Shown here: positions 7,581-13,161 of the stretch, one piece after another
How the letters are laid out: each line of letters opens with the position of its first letter
Position numbering within the stretch: the stretch's first letter is position 1
Origin: Microcaldota archaeon
GTDB taxonomy: Archaea > Micrarchaeota > Micrarchaeia > Micrarchaeales > CABMGC01
NCBI GenBank assembly: GCA_021845465.1
Contig: JAKBRL010000021.1
Location: forward strand, 1 to 13,161
Reading direction: 5' to 3'
Length of the DNA stretch: 13,161 bases
Translations under genes and position numbers: made by a program
The notes under the pieces: model-generated
Told to the model about the DNA's origin: nothing
The model's input: only the letters and a program-made list of their open reading frames with translations
Databases searched by the model: none

Positions 7581-8717
7581 GTGGAGAGATTGGAATTCTC
7601 ATTGAGACCCGTCGAAGGCAATAGCTTTGTAGGCAGAGAGAGCACCATCAAAGATCTGGTCAGCGAGATTACAAACATAAATTCGCATACAGGATTCTGT
7701 ATATCTGGCAAACGAAGGGTTGGAAAGACATCCGCACTACTCGAAGCGAAAGTACTCGCTGAAAAAAACGAGAAAATAGTGGTGGCGTATCTATCTCTTT
7801 ATGACCTCCCTACGTTATCCGCCAAAAATTTCGTAGAAGAGCTTATGGATTCGATAGTAACGGCTTACCAGAAGAGGAACCTCCTGCCTTTTTCAGCTAA
7901 AATGAAAGACATCTTCAAGGTGCCATTCAACGTAGCTGTTGACCTATTGAAGAGTATAAAAATGGAACTGTTAATGGAGCATTTCAAGTTAATATTTCAA
8001 TACAAAGACGAGAGAGATATTAATTCAGACTATATCCGGGAAGCTTTCGGCCTGAGCGAAATCCTTGCACAAGCGACAAAGACTAAATGCGTTGTGATAT
8101 TGGACGAACTTCCCGAGATTCTCAAGCTGGACGGTGGGATGCAGCTTATAAAAATGCTAAGAACCAGGTATGAGACTCAGAAGAGAACAAGCCTAATCAT
8201 ATCTGGTTCGATAAGAAAGACTCTCGATGCAGTAGCTCTTTCAGATGTCTCCCCTTTCTATAAGCAACTTGTGCCAAAACACCTCCTGCCTTTTACTGAA
8301 ACGGAAACCATCGAATTTCTAAAGCAATACATCGGAAAGGTTGATCTAGATTACGCAAGGGAAATACACGAGCTTACCGGGGGATTACCATTTTACCTGC
8401 AATTCATAGGCAGGTCTACCCACTACCGAGGCACTCTGAAAGCAGTAGTAGACAAATTCATCAGAGAAGAAGGAGACCTATTTTTCAAGGAGGAATTCGA
8501 AAAATTGACGGGAAAGGAAAAGGAGATTGTAATTGCATTGGCTTCCGGTACAAAAAGCCTAACCCTAATCGCCGAAAAGACAAGGGAACCTACAACGACG
8601 GTAAGCAGATATCTGCCATCCATGGTCGAAGATGACATCCTGCTGAAAGAGTCAAGAGGGACGTACAGCCTTTCAGACCCGCTCTTCAAACTCTGGCTGC
8701 AAAAAACCTATGATTAA
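7581..8717 (+). CDS. Archaeal AAA+/STAND-like ATPase with C-terminal winged helix
   Basis: 378 aa, GTG start placed by the box A. It matches the archaeal ATPase family (PF01637-like). After an N-terminal FVGRE motif (16-20) comes Walker A SGKRRVGKTS (42-51), then a helical insert (80-160), Walker B VVILDELPEI (171-180), a sensor-1-like strand LIISGS (205-210), and LTGGLPFYLQFIG (265-277), the conserved GxP helix of this family. The C-terminal 75 residues look like a winged helix (LTLIAEKTREPTTTVSRYL), suggesting DNA binding. All ATPase motifs are intact. Such genes are often found on archaeal mobile elements or as single cargo genes; their roles are mostly unknown. It is the only substantial gene between the two att-like repeats R1 and R2, so it is probably cargo or replication gene of that unit (inference). 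Confidence 0.85.
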   Translation: MERLEFSLRPVEGNSFVGRESTIKDLVSEITNINSHTGFCISGKRRVGKTSALLEAKVLAEKNEKIVVAYLSLYDLPTLSAKNFVEELMDSIVTAYQKRNLLPFSAKMKDIFKVPFNVAVDLLKSIKMELLMEHFKLIFQYKDERDINSDYIREAFGLSEILAQATKTKCVVILDELPEILKLDGGMQLIKMLRTRYETQKRTSLIISGSIRKTLDAVALSDVSPFYKQLVPKHLLPFTETETIEFLKQYIGKVDLDYAREIHELTGGLPFYLQFIGRSTHYRGTLKAVVDKFIREEGDLFFKEEFEKLTGKEKEIVIALASGTKSLTLIAEKTREPTTTVSRYLPSMVEDDILLKESRGTYSLSDPLFKLWLQKTYD

Positions 8718-8758
8718 TCCTATAGTCAACTTCCTTTCCATGCTCAGCAGTGCCTCGC

Positions 8759-8857
8759 TCAGCCGTACACTCTTACCTTTCTATAACTGCTCCTGTGCTC
8801 CGGATGCTTGTACTTTCGCATCCTTTCCTTGGCATGCGAAGTTATCTCCAGATCCAT
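8759..8857 (-). CDS. Possible 32-aa ORF fragment, DUF4258-like start
   Basis: From the ATG at 8857 it reads MDLEITSHAKERMRKYK and ends 15 codons later at TGA. The pattern I-T-x-H-A-x-x-R-M is reminiscent of the N-terminus of small DUF4258/toxin-like proteins, but only this start is present, so it would be a fragment. It lies between the ATPase gene and repeat R2. The likeness is from memory and short, so it may be chance. Confidence 0.2.
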   Translation of the reverse strand: MDLEITSHAKERMRKYKHPEHRSSYRKVRVYG

Positions 8858-8943
8858 AAACAAAGATTGACCTAACATCTTATTAGAAGTTTATGACTAA
8901 TTCCGGACAATTGAAAGCAATTCAAAAAGCTAAAAAATATAGT

Positions 8944-9007
8944 GTGCGGAGGGTGTCAACTTCAGGAATTCTTGCTCTCCTAAACGCAGCTAAAGTGCAT
9001 TATTGCA
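8944..9007 (+). repeat. att-like repeat R2 (middle boundary of island)
   Basis: It starts with GTGCGGAGGGTGT, identical over 13 nt to the tRNA-Leu 3' end at 10405-10417, and continues with about 51 nt shared with R1. It contains GTGCA-TTAT-TGCAC, a perfect 5-bp hairpin that is imperfect in R1. It is 1461 bp from the tRNA core and 1509 bp from the R1 core. Confidence 0.7.
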
Positions 9008-9020
9008 CATTGTTTGCCCA

Positions 9021-9161
9021 CTATGCTATGCAACTATGACATAAGGCAACAAAGAGGGTCTTGAGACCCACAGTTAAATAACATTTACCTTGTGGCCATA
9101 TTACGATAACCGACTTCAGCGCTTGCCACTGGCGCCTCGCTTCCTCGTCAAAAGGAACCAC
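9021..9161 (-). CDS. Possible 46-aa divergent leaderless ORF
   Basis: GTG at 9161 lies about 27 nt from the centre of the minus-facing box A in the inverted repeat 9183-9213, the same geometry as the leaderless ATPase gene. The product begins VVPFDEEARRQWQALKSVIV, with a reasonable codon pattern, and stops at TAG 9021-9023 just past repeat R2. I recognise no family, and the last 15 residues look less gene-like. The next-best start, ATG 9177, reads only nine codons. If real, it would be a small regulator divergent from the 179-aa gene. The basis is promoter geometry, not homology. Confidence 0.3.
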   Translation of the reverse strand: MVPFDEEARRQWQALKSVIVIWPQGKCYLTVGLKTLFVALCHSCIA

Positions 9162-9182
9162 AACGACGATTGTACATGGCAA

Positions 9183-9213
9183 CCTTTATAAACTGGCGTT
9201 AGGTTTATAAAGG
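9183..9213. promoter_or_regulatory. Inverted repeat of two opposed box A elements
   Basis: CCTTTATAAAC (9183-9193) and GTTTATAAAGG (9203-9213) are perfect 11-bp inverted copies around a 9-nt spacer. Each arm contains TTTATAAA, a strong box A, one facing each strand. The right arm is about 30 nt upstream of the ATG at 9241. The arrangement fits a divergent promoter, or a symmetric operator where a dimeric regulator would exclude TBP. Confidence 0.6.
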
Positions 9214-9240
9214 AAAAAGCCGTAATAATATCGTGGTAAA

Positions 9241-9780
9241 ATGGCAATAGCAGAGAGGAAACAGGTTGAGATAGGACTTACTGCAAAGGTAATAGAGCAA
9301 TGTGGGAATTTTGCTCAGTCTCAAGAACACGGAACGCTTCTTACTTTCAAGAACCTGCCTCAGTTCATGCAAAATGGACTTTTAGCCGGTCTTGAAAATA
9401 CCAAGCATTACAAGAAGGAAGGATACGTCGGATTTTACCTTGCAGATGTGGGAACCAAGATGACTGGACCTTACAGATTCAATTCAGAGGCAAAGACAAT
9501 AGGGGAGATGTTCACGAATGTGTCTGAAGAGAAATGGGACAAACTCCCGTTTAATGAAAGGGCTTATTTCTATGGCGGCTATAGGCCTCTGTCGTTGTAC
9601 CTCTACCGCGTGGGCAGGAACGACAGGCGCTTAAACGTCAATGGCAACGTCTCGCCTGAAGATGTCGCTCCGGTGGTGGTTATAGCCCAAGCCCAAAGCC
9701 AAGCTGGTCGCGAAGTGACCGCGCAAAAAATCAACCATGAGCTTGTCGGCAGGTTCAGAACAGCAGTCTGCAGAGGTTGA
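9241..9780 (+). CDS. Unknown 179-aa protein of the tRNA-proximal element
   Basis: ATG start with a box A (TTTATAAAG, 9204-9212) about 32 nt upstream. The protein is soluble, with no membrane segment or signal peptide. Notable stretches: GFYLADVGTKMTGPYRF (64-80), a Trp/aromatic-rich middle with ERAYFYGGYRPLSLYLYRVG (106-125), and a basic NDRR after it. Codon use is more GC-balanced than in the surface protein. I recognise no family. It sits between repeat R2 and the broken integrase gene, so I assign it to the small integrated element. Its stop lies within a possible overlapping ORF (9737-9841). Confidence 0.75.
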   Translation: MAIAERKQVEIGLTAKVIEQCGNFAQSQEHGTLLTFKNLPQFMQNGLLAGLENTKHYKKEGYVGFYLADVGTKMTGPYRFNSEAKTIGEMFTNVSEEKWDKLPFNERAYFYGGYRPLSLYLYRVGRNDRRLNVNGNVSPEDVAPVVVIAQAQSQAGREVTAQKINHELVGRFRTAVCRG

Positions 9781-9841
9781 AGAAGTTTTTCATCCGGATA
9801 TAATAGAAGTGTTTAAGGAAGTGCTCAGGGCAATAGAATAA
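9737..9841 (+). CDS. Possible 34-aa ORF overlapping the 179-aa gene end
   Basis: ATG at 9737 opens a different frame that overlaps the last 44 bases of the 179-aa gene and ends with TAA at 9841. It encodes a very acidic peptide: MSLSAGSEQQSAEVEEVF, then HPDIIEVFKEVLRAIE, whose second half could form an amphipathic helix. Overlapping short genes like this are common in viruses and plasmids. No homolog is recognised and no Shine-Dalgarno is obvious. Confidence 0.35.
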   Translation: MSLSAGSEQQSAEVEEVFHPDIIEVFKEVLRAIE

Positions 9842-9925
9842 AAATCTTGGAATGCTTCTAATACTGCCTAGACTTAGACGGGCCGGAAACCCTGATAAAC
9901 CGTGGATCAAGTCCACCGGTGTAGC

Positions 9926-10345
9926 TTAGGAACCACACATCTGTCTATAGTTCCGAGGATGCTTGTATAGAGATTTCAGGACTATCTTGATGTCCATCTT
10001 TGTTGCAGCGGCCATCTTGCTTCTTTCTAATGATGCTGCGATCCTCCGGAGGTCTCCTCTTTTTGTTTTTGCCAAGTCTAATCTTTCAAGGCCCAGTTGT
10101 TTCATAGCCTCAAAGAATTTGATCAGGCAGTAGAGATTCTTCACAACAGTCCTGGAGTTTCTGCCTTTTGCTTCCAAAAACGAGACGTACTCTTCAACGT
10201 GTTTGAAATTTGCTTTGCCTATCAGCGCTGGATACTCAATTCTTTTTCCATTGATGCCCTTTTTGTACTCCCAAGCGATTCCCTGAAACTGCACTTTCAG
10301 CTTTTCTATGTCCCTATCGGCTTCATTGTACGCCATGCAGGTCAA
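9926..10345 (-). pseudogene. Tyrosine recombinase (integrase), N-terminal domain only, frameshifted
   Basis: 139 codons from the TTG at 10345 (GGAGG three bases before it) or the ATG at 10336, the latter 12 nt after GGAGG. Residues 49-130 (KHVEEYVSFLEAKGRNSRTVVKNLYCLIKFFEAMKQLG in part) match the SAM-like core-binding domain of phage/archaeal integrases. It includes the spread F-x-x-Y/L-K-F-F pattern and a late KMDIKIVLKSLYK helix. The catalytic domain with Arg, His and Tyr is absent. Beyond the stop another minus-strand frame reads WFLSYTGGLDPRFIRVSG (ending at the TAG at 9859-9861), which resembles the linker after that helix and suggests a frameshift plus deletion. It is co-oriented with the tRNA-Leu 60 bp upstream, the usual place for an integrase gene next to its attachment site. 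Confidence 0.65.
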
Positions 10346-10396
10346 TAGCCTCCGAATAAAAAATTATACAAAGATCTACATGTGCGATTGCATAAA

Positions 10397-10417
10397 CAAC
10401 TTCAGTGCGGAGGGTGT
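10397..10417 (-). other. att core at the tRNA-Leu 3' end with adjacent 9-nt arm repeat
   Basis: TGCGGAGGGTGT (10406-10417, plus strand) is the discriminator base, acceptor strand and start of the T stem. It recurs at 8945-8956 and, over ten bases, at 7436-7445. On its element side stands CAACTTCAG (10397-10405). The same nonamer follows the core on the other side at R2 (8957-8965). Attachment-site function is inferred from this symmetry. Confidence 0.55.
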
Positions 10418-10491
10418 GATTTGAACACACGGATCCACAAAGGAAACAGGCCCTGAACCTGTCGCATTTGGCCAAGCTCTGCAACCTCCGC
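10406..10491 (-). tRNA. tRNA-Leu, anticodon CAG
   Basis: 86-nt class II tRNA. Acceptor GCGGAGG pairs with CCTCCGC, with discriminator A at 10406; no CCA is encoded. The D arm holds a GG doublet (TTGGCC). The anticodon stem is ACAGG/CCTGT with loop TTCAGGG, giving anticodon CAG (plus-strand bases 10453-10455). The variable arm is long, with stem TCC/GGA around TTTGT. The T arm is GTGTG-TTCAAAT-CACAC. No intron is seen. The A/T-rich stretch just upstream (minus strand, about 10501-10530, TTATTAATAA) could be its box A. Confidence 0.93.
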
Positions 10492-10642
10492 ATAAAAAAT
10501 TTATTAATAAATGACTTGAGAGATTAATAACCTTTCCGTAAAAAGCCAAATTACGCATTTTCCCAGAAACAAGAAACAAATGACATATTTCTAAAAAGCG
10601 AGCAGCAATACGGGAAAAACGGGAAATCCCAGCAGCAGAAGG

Positions 10643-10651
10643 GTTTTAATA
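10643..10651 (+). promoter_or_regulatory. Box A of smc
   Basis: TTTTAATAA lies about 23 nt before the ATG at 10670 and about 41 nt before the TTG at 10688, so the transcript either begins at the ATG or carries a short leader with GAGGGGAG just before the TTG. Confidence 0.45.
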
Positions 10652-10669
10652 ATTAAGACATAAAATATT

Positions 10670-13161
10670 ATGCACCGAGGGGAGAAATTGCTTTACCTGA
10701 AATCTTTGACAATGCACAGGTTCAAATCTTTCAAGCATGCCGAGCTTATTTTCAGCAAGGGCTTCACCTGTGTTGTCGGGCCTAACGGAAGCGGAAAGAG
10801 CAACATCTGCGACGCCATGCTCTTCGGCCTGGGCGAGAGCTCTCTCTCAAGGCTTAGGGCCAGATCCCTAGATACACTGATAACGCTTGGAGGCTCAAAG
10901 TCAGGGGTAAGGAAAGCCTATGTCACAATGGAGTTCGACGGGGAGGAGCCCATAAAGATAACAAGAGGCATAAGGTCCGATGGCAAGTCCATATACCTGC
11001 TCAACGGCAAGAAGCGGACACGCAGTGAGATAAAAGACCTGCTGGCAAAGCACAGCTTCCAGTCAAACGAGACAAGCAGCATAACCCAGGGAGAGATAAA
11101 CAAGATTAACGAGATGGGCTCCAAGGAGAGGCGCGAGCTGATAGACATAGCTTCAGGCATAGAGGAGTTCGAAAGAAAGAAGGAAGAGGCCATAAAGGAG
11201 CTCTCAAAGGTAGGCCAGCATATATCAGAAAGCCAGATTGTGCTTGAGGAGCGCACAGGCTTCCTAAAGGAGCTCGAGGCTGAGAAGGCAGCAGCAGAGA
11301 AATACATGGAGGCAAGCTCGAGGCTCAAAGCTTTAAATTACAGCATCGTGCTTGCAAAGAAGGCTGAGGCAGAATCAAGCATATCGGAGTACAACAGGGC
11401 TATAGCTGAACTGGATTCGAGAAAGCTTGGATTGAAATCAAATATCTCTGAAATATCCAAGAAACTGGATCTTCTGAATCAGGAGAGGCAGAAGCTGACC
11501 AAGGAGCTGGGCGAGAGCGCAAAGAGCATGGGCGCCATAAATGCAAGGCTCGAGAACCTAAAGATGGAAGCAGCAAGGCTTGAGATGCAGATAACCGGAT
11601 TTAACAATGCAATATCAGAAGGCGAGAGATCAATATCGGACTACGAGTCAGAAATAAAGGAATCAAAAAAAGCAATAGAGAAGAATCTGCTCGAGATAGA
11701 AGCACTGAATAAGATAATCGCAGATAATGAGGCCAATCTCTCAAAGAGCAGAAAGCTCAAGGATAATCTGCCTTCAGGCTTCGCAGACATTGAAGGGCTG
11801 AAATCAGAAATAGCGAAGAAAGAGGCAGAATTGGAGCTCCAAAATTCAACAATGCTCTCCTTGAAAGGCGAATCCTCAAGGCTCCTTTCAGAAAAGGAGT
11901 CACTGTCAAGGGAGGAAAAGGCCATAGCAGCATCGCTTGCAGAAATCACATCAAGGCGTTCTTTATTCATGGAGCGAACCAAGGAGGAAAAAGCAAAGCA
12001 GTCAGAATTGTTGTTGAAGGCAAAGGCAATAGAATCCGAGATAGATTCATTAAACAAGAAGATATCAAATGCTGAAGAAGCCATAATAGAACTCAAACTC
12101 AAGAAAGGCTCATTCCAGTCAAGGGGAAGCTCTTCCTACGAGAAGATAGCTGAAAGATTCGGCAGAGAGAAGGGATTCCATGGCAAGGTATCCGATCTAT
12201 GCACCTATGATGAAAAATATGCCACAGCCGTAGAGGCAGCGGCTGGAGCAAGAATGGAGTACATAATAGTGGACTCGATAAAAACAGCAGACCTTATAAT
12301 AAAATACCTGAGGGAGAATAGCCTTGGAAGAGCCACATTCATACCTCTGGAAGAACTGAAGCCTGCAAAAGACGCAAAGCACTCAGGCTCCGGAATTCCA
12401 CTCCTGAACCTTGTAAAGTTCGACGCAAAGCTCAGCAGCGCGTTCTCATTCGTATTCAGCAATACCCTGCTTGTTAATGATTCACAGGAAGCAAAATCCC
12501 TGGGCATAGGAAACTACCGCTATGTAACCCTTGCGGGTGACATAATAGAGCAGTCAGGAATAATATCAGGAGGCGCAAGCCAGAAGCGCTTCTCCATTTC
12601 AGGCATCGATAAAGAGATAAAATCGCTGACTGAGAGCACCATATCCATGAAAAGAGAGCTTAACGAGAAGACATCATCCCTATTCGGCTTAAGGAAGGAG
12701 ACAGCATATGCAGAAGCCGAATCAAAATCATCCGAGAAGGAGCTTAATGCCCTTGAAGCAGAGCTCAAGAGGCTTGAGTCGTCAAAGGCATCGATATCGA
12801 AGCGGCTTGCCGAGCTTGCCAGAGAGGAGCAGAATACATTAAATGAGCTATCCAGGCTTGGCTCTGCGCACAAGAACCAGCTAGAAGGGCTGGAATCCTC
12901 AAGGAGGCTTCTATCAGAGACATACAACAGGAATGTAGAGCTTTCCAAGCAGCTTGCAAAGCATGGTATGAGCGAGAGCGATCTAGAGAAATTAGATGCA
13001 TTACGCAGAGAGACTGAAACCAGGAAGATAAGAAAGGCCGAACTCCAGAAGGAGAACGAGATGCTTGAAAAGAAGTCGGCCGAGACATCTTCAAGGATAA
13101 GTTCCATAAGAAAGGCCATCTCTGAAGCAAGGAAGAGCCTTGAATCTTCAGAGAAGAAGCT
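10670..13161 (+). CDS. smc: SMC chromosome segregation ATPase, 3'-truncated by window edge
   Basis: 830 codons are visible and the frame stays open to the end. SMC proteins are about 1150-1200 aa, so roughly 350 residues, including the C-terminal ABC head, lie outside. Visible parts: an N-terminal head with YLKSLTMHRFKSF (9-21), Walker A GPNGSGKS (37-44), and a Q-loop ITQGEIN (138-144); the first coiled coil from about 170 to 485; the hinge from about 490 to 640 with FHGKVSDL, the TAVEAAAG motif and GDIIEQSGIISGG; then the return coil. It forms a dimer that loads on DNA and condenses or segregates chromosomes, with ScpA/B-type partners not visible here. The start could be ATG 10670 (leaderless) or TTG 10688, which follows GAGGGGAG and gives the more typical N-terminus LLYLKSL. 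GC content and codon use are richer than in the surface protein. Confidence 0.95.
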   Translation, partial: MHRGEKLLYLKSLTMHRFKSFKHAELIFSKGFTCVVGPNGSGKSNICDAMLFGLGESSLSRLRARSLDTLITLGGSKSGVRKAYVTMEFDGEEPIKITRGIRSDGKSIYLLNGKKRTRSEIKDLLAKHSFQSNETSSITQGEINKINEMGSKERRELIDIASGIEEFERKKEEAIKELSKVGQHISESQIVLEERTGFLKELEAEKAAAEKYMEASSRLKALNYSIVLAKKAEAESSISEYNRAIAELDSRKLGLKSNISEISKKLDLLNQERQKLTKELGESAKSMGAINARLENLKMEAARLEMQITGFNNAISEGERSISDYESEIKESKKAIEKNLLEIEALNKIIADNEANLSKSRKLKDNLPSGFADIEGLKSEIAKKEAELELQNSTMLSLKGESSRLLSEKESLSREEKAIAASLAEITSRRSLFMERTKEEKAKQSELLLKAKAIESEIDSLNKKISNAEEAIIELKLKKGSFQSRGSSSYEKIAERFGREKGFHGKVSDLCTYDEKYATAVEAAAGARMEYIIVDSIKTADLIIKYLRENSLGRATFIPLEELKPAKDAKHSGSGIPLLNLVKFDAKLSSAFSFVFSNTLLVNDSQEAKSLGIGNYRYVTLAGDIIEQSGIISGGASQKRFSISGIDKEIKSLTESTISMKRELNEKTSSLFGLRKETAYAEAESKSSEKELNALEAELKRLESSKASISKRLAELAREEQNTLNELSRLGSAHKNQLEGLESSRRLLSETYNRNVELSKQLAKHGMSESDLEKLDALRRETETRKIRKAELQKENEMLEKKSAETSSRISSIRKAISEARKSLESSEKK

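Noticed and set aside
8812..8842. Imperfect inverted repeat ACTTTCGCAT/ATGCGAAGT.
   Set aside because: One base is bulged and the loop is 12 nt, with no T tract or promoter nearby. It falls within the possible 32-aa fragment and may be fortuitous.
7435..9007. R1 and R2 as degenerate tRNA-Leu pseudogenes.
   Set aside because: Only the terminal 10-13 bases match the tRNA. No T-loop, anticodon arm or D arm can be found in the remaining shared sequence, which is instead common to R1 and R2.
9056..9069. GGGTCT-TG-AGACCC palindrome as an operator or terminator.
   Set aside because: The two-base loop and lack of a T tract make a terminator unlikely, it is inside the possible 46-codon ORF, and a 6-bp palindrome can arise by chance.
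9899..9920. Hairpin ACCGTGGA/TCCACCGGT as part of a structured RNA.
   Set aside because: It is short, has a bulge, and lies in the decayed integrase linker; no C/D or H/ACA boxes are convincing nearby.
10918..13130. Several long Ser/Phe/Leu-rich minus-strand ORFs opposite smc.
   Set aside because: They are antisense shadows of the SMC coiled coil, whose Glu/Lys/Ala codons read as Ser/Phe/Leu on the other strand. None has a promoter or recognisable domain.
1..13161. CRISPR array, rRNA genes or a complete insertion sequence.
   Set aside because: No regularly spaced short repeats, no rRNA-like conserved blocks and no transposase ORF with terminal inverted repeats were seen. The repeats present are coding modules or att-like sites.

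Overview
The window is archaeal. Promoters carry A/T-rich box A elements about 25-30 bp upstream of start codons, and several transcripts look leaderless. Ile ATA and Arg AGA/AGG codons dominate. A class II tRNA-Leu has no encoded CCA, and there is a PF01637-type 'archaeal ATPase'. The large Thr/Asn/Cys-rich surface protein and overall gene style would fit a DPANN archaeon (for example Micrarchaeota-like), but that placement is an inference and no marker here proves it.

Layout. (1) 1-3601, plus strand: the 3' 1071 codons of a very large modular surface protein whose start lies outside the window, followed 4 nt later by a 126-aa single-pass membrane protein. These two probably form one cell-surface operon. 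(2) 3657-5090, minus strand: a GCS2-family glutamate-cysteine ligase-like enzyme with a repeat/palindrome-rich promoter. (3) 5331-6569, plus strand: a 412-aa protein of unknown function with one short hydrophobic segment. (4) 6657-7277, minus strand: the C-terminal part of an S66 LD-carboxypeptidase. Family-like sequence continues in frame upstream of its only usable start and ends at a stop codon near where the catalytic-serine motif should be, so it looks like a decayed gene.

(5) 7434-10491 is an accessory island ending in a tRNA-Leu(CAG) gene on the minus strand. The tRNA 3' end (TGCGGAGGGT on the plus strand) recurs at 8945 and 7436 in the same orientation, and the latter two copies share about 64 nt of further sequence. 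The intervals are about 1.46 and 1.51 kb. The simplest reading is two small related integrated elements, or their remnants, lying in tandem at one tRNA attachment site. The tRNA-proximal unit holds a broken tyrosine-integrase gene next to the tRNA, an unknown 179-aa gene with an overlapping 34-codon ORF, and an 11-bp inverted repeat made of two opposed box A elements with a possible divergent 46-aa ORF. The distal unit holds one intact AAA+ ATPase gene with a leaderless GTG start.

(6) 10670 to the end: the 5' 830 codons of smc (chromosome condensation ATPase), showing the N-terminal ATPase head, first coiled coil, hinge and part of the return coil. The gene runs off the window. The housekeeping genes (smc, tRNA, ligase) flank a surface-protein locus and the tRNA-anchored island. 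No rRNA genes, CRISPR arrays or complete insertion sequences are visible.
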